A stretch of 64,000 bases of DNA from Streptomyces bikiniensis (GTDB taxonomy: Bacteria; Actinomycetota; Actinomycetes; Streptomycetales; Streptomycetaceae). Shown piece by piece: positions 11,043-20,194 of this stretch; the first letter of the stretch is position 1; each line of letters begins with the position of its first letter. The stretch is taken from NCBI GenBank assembly GCA_000716465.1, contig JNWL01000033.1, positions 1-64,000 of the forward strand. The letters run 5' to 3'. The notes under the pieces are model-generated. The model was not told the origin of the DNA, ran no database searches, and was given only the letters and a program-made list of their open reading frames with translations. Made by a program: the position numbers and the translations under genes.

Positions 11043-13358
11043 ATGCGACGGAGCAATCTCCCGGCGGAGCTGAACCGGTTCGTCGGACGGGCCGCCGAGC
11101 AGGCCGCACTGGCGGCACTCCTCGGGACGTCCCGCCTGGTCACGGTCGTGGGCGTGGGCGGGGTCGGCAAAACGCGGCTCGCACTGCGGGTGGCCGCGGG
11201 AGCGCAGAAACGCTACGGCGACGGGGTACGGCTCGCCGAGCTGGCGCCGCTGCGCGATCCGGACCTGGTGGCGCACGCCCTGGCCGAGGCGCTCGGCCTC
11301 ACGGACCACACGCCGAGGCCGCCGCGCGAGGCCCTGGTGGAGCACCTCGCGGAGCGGCGCGTCCTGCTGGTGCTCGACGGTTTCGAGCACCTGGTGGAGA
11401 GCTGCGCCCCGCTGGTGCGGGAGCTGCTGGCGCACGCGCCGGGGCTCACGGTCCTGGCGGCCGGGCGCAGGCCCCTGCGGGTGGCGGGCGAGGCGGTGTT
11501 CCCGCTGGCGCCGATGGGCGAGGCGGACGCGGTGGCCCTGCTGGCGGAACGGGCGGCGGAGGCGGGCGCGCCGCTGCTGCCGGGGACGCCGGCGCGCGCA
11601 GGCGCCCTCGCACACCCCGGCGGTACGGGCGCCCTCGCGCACCCCGGCGGTACGGACGTCCTCGCGGACCCGGACGGCACGGGCGCGCTCCCGGGCCCGG
11701 CCCGTATGCCCTCCGAGGCGCCGAGCCCCTCCCGTACGTCCGTCGAAGTCCCTGAGGCAGTACGGGAGTTGTGCCGGCGGCTCGACGGGATTCCGCTCGC
11801 CCTCGAACTGGCCGCCGGGCGGCTGCCCCTGCTCTCCGCCGAGCAGATGCTGCACCGGCTCGACGACCGCTTCCGGCTCCTCGCGGACGGCGAGCGCGGG
11901 GTGCTCCCCCGCCACCGGGCGCTGCGGACGGCGATCGGCTGGAGCCACGAGCTGTGCACGCCGAGGGAGCGGCTGCTGTGGGCGCGCCTCTCGGTGTTCG
12001 CGGGCCCCTTCGACCTGGAGGCGGTGGAGTACGTGTGCGGGGGCCGCGAGCTGCCGCCGGAGCGGATCCTGGACCTGCTGGGCGGACTGCTCGCGCAGTC
12101 GCTCGTCTCGCGGGAGGACGCGCCCGCGGGCCCGGTCTACCGGATGCTGGGGACGGTCGCCGCGTACGGGGCGGAGTGGCTGGCGGCGCTCGGCGACACG
12201 GAGCGGATGCGGCGCCGGCACCGCGACTGGTACATGGGCCTGGCCACCTGGTGCGAGCTGGAGTGGTTCAGTCCGCGCCAGCGGGAGGTGGCGGCCCGCA
12301 CGGACGTGGCGCTGCCCAATCTGCGGGCGGCCCTCGAACTGTGCCTGGAGCTCCCGGAGGACGCGCACCTCGCCCAGCACCTGGCGGGCACGCTCTGGTT
12401 CGCCTGGGCGGGCTGCGGGCGCCTCTCGGAGGGCCGGTACTGGCTGGACCGGGCGCTCGCGCTGGACTCCGGGCACCAGGAGGCGCGGCTGAAGGCGCTG
12501 TGGGTGCTCGGGTACGTGGCGATCCTCCAGGGGGACGGCACGGCGGCGGTGGCGGCGCTCCACGAGTGCGGGGAGCGGGCCGGGGCCTCGGGGAACGCGC
12601 TGGCGGAGGCGTACGCGACGCACCGGATGGGCTGCCTGGCGCTGCTCACGGACGACACGGCGCGCGCGGAGGAGCTGATCGGGCGGGCGCTCGACTCCTA
12701 CCGGGAGCTGGGCGAGCTGAACAGCAACGTGCTGATGGGGCAGGTCGAGGTGGCGATGGCGCGGGCCTTCCGGGGCGACCTGGAGGGGGCGGCGGCCCTC
12801 TGCCGGGAGGTCCGGGAGGTCTGCGAGGAGCGCGGGGAGCTGTGGACGCGGGCGTACGCGCTCTACGTCCTGGCGTACGCGGCGTGGACCCGGGACGCGT
12901 ACGAGGAGGCGCGGGAGCTGCTGACCGAGTGCCTCTCGATCAACCACGCCTTCCACGACCTGGTGGGGCTGGTCCTGGCGATCGAGCTGCTGGCGCTCGT
13001 GACGGCGGGCGAGGGGGACCCGGCGGAGGCGGCGGTGCTCCAGGGGGCGGCGGTGCCGGTGTGGGACGCGGTGGGCGTCCGGCTCTTCGGTTCGGCGTCG
13101 TTCGGCGGCCCCGGGAGGCTGTGCGAGGCGCGGGCGCGCGAGGCGCTGGGCGCGGAGGCGTACGAGGAGGCGTTCCGGGAGGGCCGGGGGCTCTCGCCGG
13201 ACGCGGCGGTGGAGCGGGCGCTCGCCGGGCGCCGGGATCCGGCCGCGGGCGGTCCCGCGGCGCCGCGCCCGTTCCGTACGGGCCGGCCGGCGGGGGTCCC
13301 GGGAACGCGGAAGCCCGCCGGCTCCCCCACCGGAAAGGGCGGGGAAGCGGCGGGCTGA
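11043..13358 (+). CDS. STAND-type ATPase with TPR-like C-terminus
   Basis: 771 aa. An NB-ARC-like NTPase domain has Walker A GVGGVGKT (37-44), Walker B LLVLDGFEH (108-116) and a GLPL-type motif at about 249-257. The rest is alpha-helical and TPR-like. It resembles the predicted-ATPase half of AfsR/LuxR-LAL regulators, but no DNA-binding domain is visible at either end, so it may act through partners. A loop between 180 and 235 carries a 10-residue repeat. ATG 11043 has no strong ribosome site and an upstream GTG is possible. The 3' end runs through a terminator hairpin. Confidence 0.8.
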   Translation: MRRSNLPAELNRFVGRAAEQAALAALLGTSRLVTVVGVGGVGKTRLALRVAAGAQKRYGDGVRLAELAPLRDPDLVAHALAEALGLTDHTPRPPREALVEHLAERRVLLVLDGFEHLVESCAPLVRELLAHAPGLTVLAAGRRPLRVAGEAVFPLAPMGEADAVALLAERAAEAGAPLLPGTPARAGALAHPGGTGALAHPGGTDVLADPDGTGALPGPARMPSEAPSPSRTSVEVPEAVRELCRRLDGIPLALELAAGRLPLLSAEQMLHRLDDRFRLLADGERGVLPRHRALRTAIGWSHELCTPRERLLWARLSVFAGPFDLEAVEYVCGGRELPPERILDLLGGLLAQSLVSREDAPAGPVYRMLGTVAAYGAEWLAALGDTERMRRRHRDWYMGLATWCELEWFSPRQREVAARTDVALPNLRAALELCLELPEDAHLAQHLAGTLWFAWAGCGRLSEGRYWLDRALALDSGHQEARLKALWVLGYVAILQGDGTAAVAALHECGERAGASGNALAEAYATHRMGCLALLTDDTARAEELIGRALDSYRELGELNSNVLMGQVEVAMARAFRGDLEGAAALCREVREVCEERGELWTRAYALYVLAYAAWTRDAYEEARELLTECLSINHAFHDLVGLVLAIELLALVTAGEGDPAEAAVLQGAAVPVWDAVGVRLFGSASFGGPGRLCEARAREALGAEAYEEAFREGRGLSPDAAVERALAGRRDPAAGGPAAPRPFRTGRPAGVPGTRKPAGSPTGKGGEAAG
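11601..11690 (+). repeat. Three 30-bp imperfect repeats inside the ATPase gene
   Basis: Three in-frame copies of about 30 bp encode the decapeptide pattern GALAHPGGT-(G/D) within a loop between the Walker B region and the GLPL-type motif of the ATPase. The copies differ by several substitutions. Flanking residues are Pro/Ala/Ser-rich, so the whole insert (about residues 180-235) is probably disordered. Confidence 0.8.
13312..13356. terminator. Bidirectional hairpin between ATPase gene and rpsD
   Basis: AGCCCGCCG (13312-13320) pairs exactly with CGGCGGGCT (13348-13356). The left arm and loop lie within the last codons of the ATPase gene, and rpsD ends 31 bp beyond. It could end transcription from both convergent genes. 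Confidence 0.6.
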
Positions 13359-13386
13359 ACACCGCGCGGGTGGTACCGCGCCCGCG

Positions 13387-14001
13387 TCAGCGGGCGTAGT
13401 ACTCGACGACCAGCTGCTCGTCGCAGATGACCGGGATCTCCTTGCGGTTCGGGTCGCGGTCGAGGCGGAACGCCAGCGCCTTCAGGTTGACCTGGAGGTA
13501 GCGGGGGGTCTCGCCGTCGGCGGCGAAGCCACCCTCGCGGGCGACCTCGAACAGCGGCTTGGTGCGGCTGCGCTCGCGGACCATGACGACGTCGTCCGGA
13601 CGGACGCGGAAGGACGGCTTGTCGACCTTCTGGCCGTTGACCTGGATGTGGCCGTGGACGACCATCTGGCGGGCCTGGTAGATGGTGCGGGCGATGCCCG
13701 AACGCAGGACCAGGGCGTCGAGGCGACGCTCGAGCTCGACGACCAGCGCCTCGCCCGTCTTGCCCTCGGCCTTCTTGGCGCGGTCGTAGGCGCGCGCCAT
13801 CTGGCGCTCGCTGATGTCGTACTGGGCGCGCAGGCGCTGCTTCTCCAGCAGACGCACCTTGTAGTCCGAGTTCTGCTTGCGACCACGGCCGTGCTCGCCC
13901 GGCGGGTACGGGCGGGCCTCGAAGTACTTGACGGCCTTCGGCGTCAGCGCGATACCGAGCGCACGGGACTTCTTGACCTTGGGACGCGACTGGTTAGGCA
14001 C
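13387..14001 (-). CDS. rpsD: 30S ribosomal protein S4
   Basis: Primary 16S rRNA-binding protein that nucleates assembly of the small-subunit body. 204 aa. The N-terminus [16 protein letters not shown] lacks the Cys cluster of zinc-binding S4 proteins, so this is the zinc-free (C-) form. The S4 RNA-binding domain follows from about residue 95 ([24 protein letters not shown]). It is monocistronic here, not in the rpsM-rpsK-rpoA cluster, as is usual in Streptomyces. Its promoter region overlaps the iron box of the divergent gene. Confidence 0.97.
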   Translation of the reverse strand: MPNQSRPKVKKSRALGIALTPKAVKYFEARPYPPGEHGRGRKQNSDYKVRLLEKQRLRAQYDISERQMARAYDRAKKAEGKTGEALVVELERRLDALVLRSGIARTIYQARQMVVHGHIQVNGQKVDKPSFRVRPDDVVMVRERSRTKPLFEVAREGGFAADGETPRYLQVNLKALAFRLDRDPNRKEIPVICDEQLVVEYYAR

Positions 14002-14024
14002 GTTCTCCAGACCTCCGTTGTAGG

Positions 14025-14043
14025 TTAGGTTAGGCTCACCTTA
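14025..14043 (+). promoter_or_regulatory. Iron box (DmdR/IdeR-type operator)
   Basis: The 19-mer TTAGGTTAGGCTCACCTTA matches the Streptomyces iron-box consensus TTAGGTTAGGCTAACCTAA at 17 of 19 positions. It ends 14 bp before the start codon of the DUF2470 gene and 23 bp from the rpsD start. Iron-loaded DmdR1 (IdeR/DtxR family) binding here would repress the plus-strand gene when iron is plentiful. Confidence 0.85.
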
Positions 14044-14057
14044 CTCAAGGAGATCGC

Positions 14058-14903
14058 ATGTCTCGCCCGGGGAACACCACGCACATCACGGACGGCAACA
14101 CAAAGAACGACGCCCAATCCATGGATGAAGCCCTGGATGGCATCGATACGACGGAGGTCCGATCAGCTCATGGTCAGCCGCGTCCCAGCGGACTTGAAAT
14201 CGCACGGATGCCGTCAGCAGCCGAGCGCACACGAACTCTCGTACAGAGTACATGCTCCGGCGTCCTGCTGATTCCGGGCGCCGAGGGGCACCGGCCCGAG
14301 CAGCTCGCGCCCGAGGCGCGGGCCGTGGGCCCCGACGGTGAGATCTTCCTGCTCCACGCCGCCGACGCCCCGCCCGTGCGGGCCGCCACGCACGCCGTGG
14401 ACGACGAGCTGCCGGTGGTCCTGGAGCTCACGGACGTGGCCCCGGTCTCCGTCCCTCACCGCATCCGGGGCCGCGCCTGGGTCTCCGGCTGGCTCACCTG
14501 CCTGCCGGGCGTCGCCGAGCAGGGCCGCATGATGCTGCGCCTGGAGGTCGGGGAGGCGCGCGTCGACGACCTGTGGGGCACCGCCGCGATCGACGCCGAG
14601 GAGTTCGCGGCCGCCTCGCCCGATCCGCTGCACGCGCACGAGACGGAGCTGCTCCAGCACCTGGCGGCGGCCCACGGCGACCGGCTCCGGGAACTGGCCT
14701 CGCTGCTCGGTGAGCGCTCGGCCGGCCTCGTCCCCACCCGGGACGTGGCCCCGCTCTCCCTCGACCGGTTCGGCCTGCGGGTCCGCTTCAGCGCGGGCCC
14801 GGGAGACTGCTTCGACGCCCGCTTCGACTTCCCCGAGCCGGTGCGGGAGGTCTCGGAGCTGCGCCGCGAGATGCACCGGCTCTTCGAAGCCGCCCGCGCC
14901 TGA
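14058..14903 (+). CDS. DUF2470 domain protein, predicted iron-regulated
   Basis: 281 aa. The C-terminal part (about 190-278) looks like DUF2470: LQHLAAAHGDRLRELASLL followed by beta strands and REVSELRREMHRLF. The middle part (about 55-170) resembles the split-barrel FMN/heme-binding fold. DUF2470 is the C-terminal half of HugZ-type heme-degrading proteins. AAGGAG (14047-14052) sits five bases before ATG 14058, and a near-consensus iron box lies just upstream. I infer a role in heme or iron handling under iron limitation; the enzyme activity is not shown. It converges with rarA, with a 6-bp gap. Confidence 0.85.
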   Translation: MSRPGNTTHITDGNTKNDAQSMDEALDGIDTTEVRSAHGQPRPSGLEIARMPSAAERTRTLVQSTCSGVLLIPGAEGHRPEQLAPEARAVGPDGEIFLLHAADAPPVRAATHAVDDELPVVLELTDVAPVSVPHRIRGRAWVSGWLTCLPGVAEQGRMMLRLEVGEARVDDLWGTAAIDAEEFAAASPDPLHAHETELLQHLAAAHGDRLRELASLLGERSAGLVPTRDVAPLSLDRFGLRVRFSAGPGDCFDARFDFPEPVREVSELRREMHRLFEAARA

Positions 14904-14909
14904 GCGCGG

Positions 14910-16274
14910 CTACTGCCGCTCGTCGCCCTTCAGACGCGCCCGCGCCCACTCCACCACGTCCGCGTACCGCGCCTCCCCGCCGTGGCGGGTGGGCTCGTAG
15001 TACCGGCGGCCGTGGATCGCGTCGGGGGCGTACTGCTGGGCCGCGATGCCGCCCGGCACGTCGTGCGGGTACACGTACCCCTGCGCGTGGCCGAGCTTGG
15101 CCGCGCCCTTGTAGTGGCCGTCGCGCAGGTGCGCCGGGACCGGGCCCGCGAGGCCGCCGCGCACGTCCGCGAGGGCGGCGCCGATCGCGGTCGTCGCCGC
15201 GTTCGACTTCGGGGCCAGGGCCAGGGCGATGGTGGCGTGGCTCAGGGTCAGCGCCGCCTCCGGGAAGCCGATCATGGCGACGGCCTGGGCGGCGGCGACG
15301 GCGATCGGCAGGGCGTTCGGATCGGCGAGGCCGATGTCCTCGCTCGCGGAGATCATCAGGCGCCGCGCGATGAAGCGCGGGTCCTCCCCCGCCTCGATCA
15401 TCCGCGCCAGGTAGTGCAGGGCCGCGTCCACGTCCGAGCCCCGGATCGACTTGATGAGCGCGCTGGCCACGTCGTAGTGCTGGTCGCCGTCCCGGTCGTA
15501 CTTCACGGCCGCCCGGTCGACGGTCTCCTCGACCGTCCGGAGCGTGATCTCCGCCTCCTTCTTGGCGATGGCCGCTCCGGCGGCGGCCTCCAGGGCGGTC
15601 AGGGCGCGGCGGGCGTCCCCGCCGGCGACCCGGAGGAGGTGCGCCTCGGCGTCCTCCGGCAGGGTCACGGCCCCGCCGAGCCCGCGCTCCTCCGTGAGCG
15701 CCCGGGCGAGCAGCCCCTTCAGGTCCTCGTCGGTCAGCGGCTCCAGGGTGAGGAGCAGCGAGCGGGAGAGCAGCGGGGAGATCACGGAGAAGTAGGGGTT
15801 CTCGGTGGTGGCGGCGATCAGCGTCACCCAGCGGTTCTCGACGGCCGGCAGGAGGGAGTCCTGCTGGGCCTTGGAGAAGCGGTGGATCTCGTCCAGGAAG
15901 AGGACGGTCTCCTTGCCGTAGCCGCCGGCCGCGCGCCGGGCCCCGTCGATGACGGCCCGGACCTCCTTGACGCCCGCGGTGATCGCGGACAGCTCCACGA
16001 ACCGCTTGTTCGTGGCCTTCGAGACGACGTACGCCAGGGTGGTCTTCCCGATGCCCGGCGGGCCCCAGAGGATCACGGAGGAGGCCCCGGCGGGGCCTCC
16101 GTCGCCGTCCCCCACGAGCCGGCGCAGCGGCGATCCGGGCTTGAGCAGGTGCCGCTGCCCCACCACCTCGTCGAGGGTGCGGGGGCGCATCCGGACGGCC
16201 AGCGGGCTGCTGGACGGGTCCTTCTCCTGGCGGTCTTCGGCGGCTGCGGTAAAGAGGTCGGGCTCCACGTCCAC
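14910..16274 (-). CDS. rarA: Replication-associated recombination protein RarA (MgsA)
   Basis: AAA+ ATPase related to clamp loaders and RuvB that acts at stalled forks. 454 aa, GTG start. [15 protein letters not shown] near residue 31 is followed by Walker [10 protein letters not shown] near 71-79, Walker [10 protein letters not shown] and sensor 1 AATTENP. The C-terminal tetramerisation region contains [14 protein letters not shown] and ends with the [18 protein letters not shown] motif typical of the family. It converges with the iron-regulated gene and follows the VKOR gene with a 36-bp gap. Confidence 0.96.
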   Translation of the reverse strand: MDVEPDLFTAAAEDRQEKDPSSSPLAVRMRPRTLDEVVGQRHLLKPGSPLRRLVGDGDGGPAGASSVILWGPPGIGKTTLAYVVSKATNKRFVELSAITAGVKEVRAVIDGARRAAGGYGKETVLFLDEIHRFSKAQQDSLLPAVENRWVTLIAATTENPYFSVISPLLSRSLLLTLEPLTDEDLKGLLARALTEERGLGGAVTLPEDAEAHLLRVAGGDARRALTALEAAAGAAIAKKEAEITLRTVEETVDRAAVKYDRDGDQHYDVASALIKSIRGSDVDAALHYLARMIEAGEDPRFIARRLMISASEDIGLADPNALPIAVAAAQAVAMIGFPEAALTLSHATIALALAPKSNAATTAIGAALADVRGGLAGPVPAHLRDGHYKGAAKLGHAQGYVYPHDVPGGIAAQQYAPDAIHGRRYYEPTRHGGEARYADVVEWARARLKGDERQ

Positions 16275-16310
16275 GAAGCCTAGGTCACGCCACCGACAAT
16301 CCGGCCGGGA

Positions 16311-16922
16311 TCAGCCGGTCCAGAAGTCCCACCAGCGGGTCAGGATCAGCATGCCGATGATCCCGACGTGCAGGACGGGCAGGACCCAGGTGAACTCGCC
16401 GAAGAAGGTCTTCAGGCCGGCGGGGGCCGGGATCACGCCGTGGCGCACGTTGTGCGAGGTGACGTACCAGAACATGACGATGGTCCCGACCCAGGCCAGG
16501 CAGCACCACAGGCAGAGCGCGTTGATCTCGTACAGCGACTGGTAGGTGAGCCAGGCGCAGAAGACGACGCCGAAGAGGGTGCCGGCGTTGAGGCCGAGCC
16601 AGTACCAGCGCCGGTGGCGGGCGCCGGCGAGCAGGCCGACGCCGATCGCGATCACCATGCCGTACGTGACGAGACCGAGCATCGGGTTGGGGAAGCCGAA
16701 GACCGCGGCCTGGTCGCTCTTCATGATGTTGCCGCAGGAGACGACCGGGTTGAGGCTGCACCCGGGGGTGAAGCCGGGGTCCTCCAGGAGCTTGAACTTG
16801 TCGATCGTGATGACCCAGGCGGCGAGCAGACCGGCCGCGCCCGTGATCACCAGGAGCCAGGAGAAGGCGCGGCTCGCTCCGATCGTGCCGCGTGCCGGGT
16901 CGTCCACCGCTGCTTTCGTCAT
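16311..16922 (-). CDS. Vitamin K epoxide reductase (VKOR) family protein
   Basis: Membrane quinone reductase that reoxidises DsbA-like oxidases in actinobacteria. 203 aa with about five hydrophobic helices. The four functional cysteines are present: Cys55 and Cys63 in PGCSLNPVVSCG as the loop pair, and Cys137/Cys140 in CLWC as the quinone-proximal pair. An extra Cys141 follows. No fused thioredoxin domain is present, so it needs a separate partner; the DsbA-family gene at 54832 is one candidate in this window but is not linked. Confidence 0.9.
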   Translation of the reverse strand: MTKAAVDDPARGTIGASRAFSWLLVITGAAGLLAAWVITIDKFKLLEDPGFTPGCSLNPVVSCGNIMKSDQAAVFGFPNPMLGLVTYGMVIAIGVGLLAGARHRRWYWLGLNAGTLFGVVFCAWLTYQSLYEINALCLWCCLAWVGTIVMFWYVTSHNVRHGVIPAPAGLKTFFGEFTWVLPVLHVGIIGMLILTRWWDFWTG

Positions 16923-17004
16923 GTTTCCGATCCATCGGTCGCGGGCTGCTGGGCACGGTCATTCTGCCGTACGGAGGCCCGTGTCCACCGTTCGGTGGGG
17001 ATAA

Positions 17005-17041
17005 GGAGGGGCCCGGCGCAGGTGCGCGCCGGGCCCCCTCC
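17005..17041 (-). terminator. Terminator of hisS
   Basis: A GC-rich hairpin with arms GGAGGGGCCCGGCGC (17005-17019) and GCGCCGGGCCCCCTCC (17026-17041, one bulged C) lies 13 bases beyond the hisS stop codon on the transcribed strand. Confidence 0.7.
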
Positions 17042-17054
17042 GTACGACCGGGCG

Positions 17055-18317
17055 TCAGGCCAGCTCGGCCCGTACCGCGTCCAGGAGGTCGTCCAGGGCG
17101 ACGGCCCGCTGCTCGCCGGTCTCCATGTCCTTGAGCTGGACGACGCCCTCGGCGAGGTCGCGCTCGCCGGCGACGACGGCGAGGCGGGCACCCGAGCGGT
17201 TGGCGTCCTTCATGGAGCCCTTGAGGCCCTTGCCGCCGAAGGAGAAGTCCGCGGCGATCCCGGCCCTGCGCAGCTCGGTGACCTTGCCGAAGAGGGTCCG
17301 GCGGGCCTCCTCGCCGATGGCGACGGCGAAGACGCTGGTGGCGGTGGGCAGGTCGAGTTCGACGCCCTCGGCCTCCAGGGCGAGGACCGTGCGGTCCACG
17401 CCGAGCGCCCAGCCGACGGAGGGCAGCGCGGGGCCGCCGATCATCTCGGAGAGGCCGTCGTAGCGGCCGCCGCCGCCGACCGCCGACTGCGAGCCGAGGC
17501 CGTCGTGGACGAACTCGAAGGTGGTGCGGGTGTAGTAGTCCAGGCCGCGCACCAGCTTGTCGTCGTCCTCGAAGACCACGCCCGCCGCGCTCACCAGGGC
17601 GCGCACCTCCTCGTGGTACGCCTTGCACGCGTCGCACAGGTAGTCGCGCAGGAGCGGCGCGCCGACCAGCTGCTTCTGCACGGACTCGCGCTTGTCGTCG
17701 AGGACGCGCAGCGGGTTGATCTCGGCGCGGCGCAGGGTGTCCTCGTCGAGGTCGAGCCCGCGCAGGAAGTCCTGGAGGGCCTCCCGGTAGACGGGGCGGC
17801 ACTCCTTGTCGCCGAGCGAGTTCAGCAGGATGCGGAAGTTCCGCAGGCCGAGCGAGCGGTAGGCCTGGTCGGCGAGGATGATCAGCTCGGCGTCGAGCGC
17901 CGGGTCCTCGGCGCCGATCGCCTCGGCGCCCACCTGCGAGAAGTGGCGGTAGCGGCCCGCCTGGGCCCGCTCGTAGCGGTAGTACGAGCCGGAGTACCAG
18001 AGCTTGACCGGCAGGTTGCCGAGCTTGTGCAGATTGCCCTGGAGCGCCGCGCGCAGGACGGACGCGGTGCCCTCAGGGCGCAGCGCCAGCTCCTCGCCGC
18101 CCTTGGTGGTGAGGGTGTACATCTCCTTGCTGACGATGTCGGTGGACTCGCCGACACCGCGGGAGAACAGCTTCACGTCCTCGAAGCCGGGGGTCTCGAC
18201 GTAGCCGTAGCCGGAGTTCCGCAGCGGGGTGGAGATCGCCTCGCGCACCGCGAGGAAGGTCGCGGAGCGGGGCGGCAGCAGGTCGTACGTGCCCTTGGGG
18301 GCCTTGAAGGTGCTCAC
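17055..18317 (-). CDS. hisS: Histidyl-tRNA synthetase
   Basis: Class II synthetase. 420 aa from GTG 18317, giving the conserved start [24 protein letters not shown], the motif-2 region [17 protein letters not shown] and the histidine-A motif [14 protein letters not shown] are intact, followed by the C-terminal anticodon domain. An alternative GTG at 18329 overlaps the stop of the upstream hydrolase gene as GTGA but has GAGGA only two bases away. I keep 18317 for family agreement. The two genes are clearly co-transcribed. Confidence 0.96.
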   Translation of the reverse strand: MSTFKAPKGTYDLLPPRSATFLAVREAISTPLRNSGYGYVETPGFEDVKLFSRGVGESTDIVSKEMYTLTTKGGEELALRPEGTASVLRAALQGNLHKLGNLPVKLWYSGSYYRYERAQAGRYRHFSQVGAEAIGAEDPALDAELIILADQAYRSLGLRNFRILLNSLGDKECRPVYREALQDFLRGLDLDEDTLRRAEINPLRVLDDKRESVQKQLVGAPLLRDYLCDACKAYHEEVRALVSAAGVVFEDDDKLVRGLDYYTRTTFEFVHDGLGSQSAVGGGGRYDGLSEMIGGPALPSVGWALGVDRTVLALEAEGVELDLPTATSVFAVAIGEEARRTLFGKVTELRRAGIAADFSFGGKGLKGSMKDANRSGARLAVVAGERDLAEGVVQLKDMETGEQRAVALDDLLDAVRAELA

Positions 18318-18325
18318 GTGAGTCG

Positions 18326-19033
18326 TCACATTCCTCGTCGGGGAGCGTCGGGGCTCCCGAGGCCGGCGGCCACCTGCCTGAGGTAGGGGTTGGTGGCGCG
18401 CTCCTGGCCGATGGTCGTCTGGGGACCGTGTCCCGACAGCACCACGGTCGAGTTGTCGAGGGGCAGGCACACGCGGGCCAGCGATTCGAGCATCTCGTCC
18501 ATGTCACCGCCGGGCAGGTCGGTGCGTCCGACGGAGCCGGCGAACAGCAGATCCCCGGAGAAGAACACGGAGGGGACCTCCGCGGTCTCGGGCATCCGGA
18601 AGGTCACCGACCCCTTGGTATGGCCGGGCGCGTGGGCGACGGAGAACTCCAGACCGGCGAGCTTCAGCGCGGAGCCGTCGGTGAGCTCGCGCACGTCGTC
18701 GGGCTCCCCCACGGTCAGCTCGCCCATGAGGGGCATCCCGATGGAGCGGCCGAGGGCCTTCTCCGGGTCGCTCATCATGTAGCGGTCGGACGGGTGGATC
18801 CACGCGGGGACGTCATGGGCGCCGCACACCGGGACGACGGAGGCGACGTGGTCGATGTGTCCATGGGTGAGGACGACGGCGACGGGCTTGAGACGGTGCT
18901 TCCTCAGCGTCTCCTCGACGCCCTGCGCGGCCTGGTGGCCGGGGTCGATGATCACGCACTCCTCGCCCGCGGCGGGGGCGACCAGGTAGCAGTTGGTGCC
19001 CCAGGCCCCGGCGGGAAAGCCGGCAATCAGCAC
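18326..19033 (-). CDS. MBL-fold metallo-hydrolase (glyoxalase II-like)
   Basis: 235 aa. The metal motif THGHIDH is at residues 56-62 (His57, His59, Asp61, His62), the next His is in [10 protein letters not shown], the bridging Asp in FSGDLLF, and the last His in LSGHGPQT. This is the hydroxyacylglutathione-hydrolase-like subgroup; the substrate is unknown, since actinobacteria use mycothiol. GTG 19033 has AAGGA six bases upstream. The gene is coupled to hisS and divergent from the cyclophilin gene with 162 bp between them. Confidence 0.88.
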   Translation of the reverse strand: MLIAGFPAGAWGTNCYLVAPAAGEECVIIDPGHQAAQGVEETLRKHRLKPVAVVLTHGHIDHVASVVPVCGAHDVPAWIHPSDRYMMSDPEKALGRSIGMPLMGELTVGEPDDVRELTDGSALKLAGLEFSVAHAPGHTKGSVTFRMPETAEVPSVFFSGDLLFAGSVGRTDLPGGDMDEMLESLARVCLPLDNSTVVLSGHGPQTTIGQERATNPYLRQVAAGLGSPDAPRRGM

Positions 19034-19195
19034 GTTCGTCCTTGGATGTCGTCCGGCACGGGGCGCGGAAATCACGGGAATGACGGGATTCAGCAGATCA
19101 GAGCCTACCGGCGGTCCCGGTTCCACAGCCAACCCGTATACGGTACGGGCACATCCGGCCAGGACAGGAACAGACGAGCGACAAGGAGCGGACCG

Positions 19196-19993
19196 GTGGT
19201 CAGCAGCGATCAGCGGCGGCGGCAGCTTGCCAGGGAGAAGTACGTGCGGCAGCAGCAGCGGCGGGAGGAGAAGCGCCGCAAGGACAAGCGCCGCAACACC
19301 GTCGTCGCGGCCGTCCTCGCGGTGGTGCTGGCCTCGGGCGGTGCCGTGTACGCCTCGGTGGCGCTGTCGGACGGCTCGAAGAAGGGCTCGGACAACACGG
19401 CCGGCGACACGCCCACCACCCCGGCGCCCTCCCTCTCGCAGGAGTCCGACAACCCGGAGCCGAAGCTCACCGTGGACCGGAAGGCCACGTACGAGATGGC
19501 GCTCAAGACCAACACGGGCGACATCGCGATCACCATGGACGCGTCGAAGACCCCGCGCACGGTGAACTCCTTCAAGCACCTCGCGGACAAGAAGTACTTC
19601 GACGGGAGCAAGTGCCACCGGCTCACCACGCAGAACATCTACGTGCTCCAGTGCGGCGACCCCCAGGGCACCGGCACGGGCGGCCCCGGCTACACCATTC
19701 CGGACGAGAACCTGGACGCCCTCGGCAAGGCCGGCTCGGACGGCGCGGTGACCTTCCCGGCCGGCACCGTGGCCATGGCGAACACCGGGCAGCCGGGCAC
19801 CGGCGGCTCGCAGTTCTTCCTCGTCTACAAGGACACCAAGCTGCCGCCGACCTACACCCCCTTCGGGAAGATCGACGCGGCCGGGCTCAAGGCGGTCCAG
19901 GAGGTCGCCGCGGCCGGTGTCGAGGGCGGCGCCGGGGACGGCGCCCCGAAGAAGGCCGTGACCATCGAGAAGGCCACCGTCACGAAGAAGTGA
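19196..19993 (+). CDS. Membrane-anchored cyclophilin-type peptidyl-prolyl isomerase
   Basis: 265 aa. A very basic, Gln-rich cytoplasmic N-terminus (1-34) leads to one transmembrane helix at about 35-55, then a Thr/Pro/Ser linker and a cyclophilin domain from about 95 to the end. Recognisable are the catalytic-Arg segment (FDGSKCHRLTTQ, then LQCGDP), GSQFFLVYKD and FGKI. It is probably a folding helper on the outer face of the membrane. GTG 19196 is fixed by AAGGAG seven bases upstream. Divergent from the MBL hydrolase gene. Confidence 0.92.
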   Translation: MVSSDQRRRQLAREKYVRQQQRREEKRRKDKRRNTVVAAVLAVVLASGGAVYASVALSDGSKKGSDNTAGDTPTTPAPSLSQESDNPEPKLTVDRKATYEMALKTNTGDIAITMDASKTPRTVNSFKHLADKKYFDGSKCHRLTTQNIYVLQCGDPQGTGTGGPGYTIPDENLDALGKAGSDGAVTFPAGTVAMANTGQPGTGGSQFFLVYKDTKLPPTYTPFGKIDAAGLKAVQEVAAAGVEGGAGDGAPKKAVTIEKATVTKK

Positions 19994-20084
19994 GCCCGCG
20001 CGTCCGCACCGGCGGGCCGACCGTCGAATCTCGGTCGCGCTGAGTGCGGACAGCCGGGCCGCCGTTCGCCTAGATTGGCGGTGT

Positions 20085-20178
20085 GCAGCGTGGGCCGTCG
20101 GCCGCGCTGCGGAAGGCGGGCGAGGCCCGCCGGGAAACTGTGGACGATGCCCGCGGGGTGCGACCCCGCGACGGCATC
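20085..20178 (+). promoter_or_regulatory. Structured leader before the DUF349 gene
   Basis: Three hairpins lie in tandem: GCAGCG (20085-20090) with CGCTGC (20105-20110) and an inner GGCC pair; GGCGGGC (20115-20121) with GCCCGCC (20125-20131); and GATGCC+CGCGGGGT (20146-20159) with ACCCCGCG (20163-20170) and GGCATC (20173-20178). The last ends 16 bases before the GTG. A possible -10 TAGATT (20071-20076) would put the RNA start near 20083, so almost the whole leader would be folded. I do not recognise it as a known riboswitch. Confidence 0.6.
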
Positions 20179-20194
20179 ATGGTGAGGAGGCGCT

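Noticed and set aside
13312..13356. Idea that the ATPase gene is frameshifted near its end
   Set aside because: The frame stays open to a normal TGA. The terminator overlap is explained by a low-complexity C-terminal tail.
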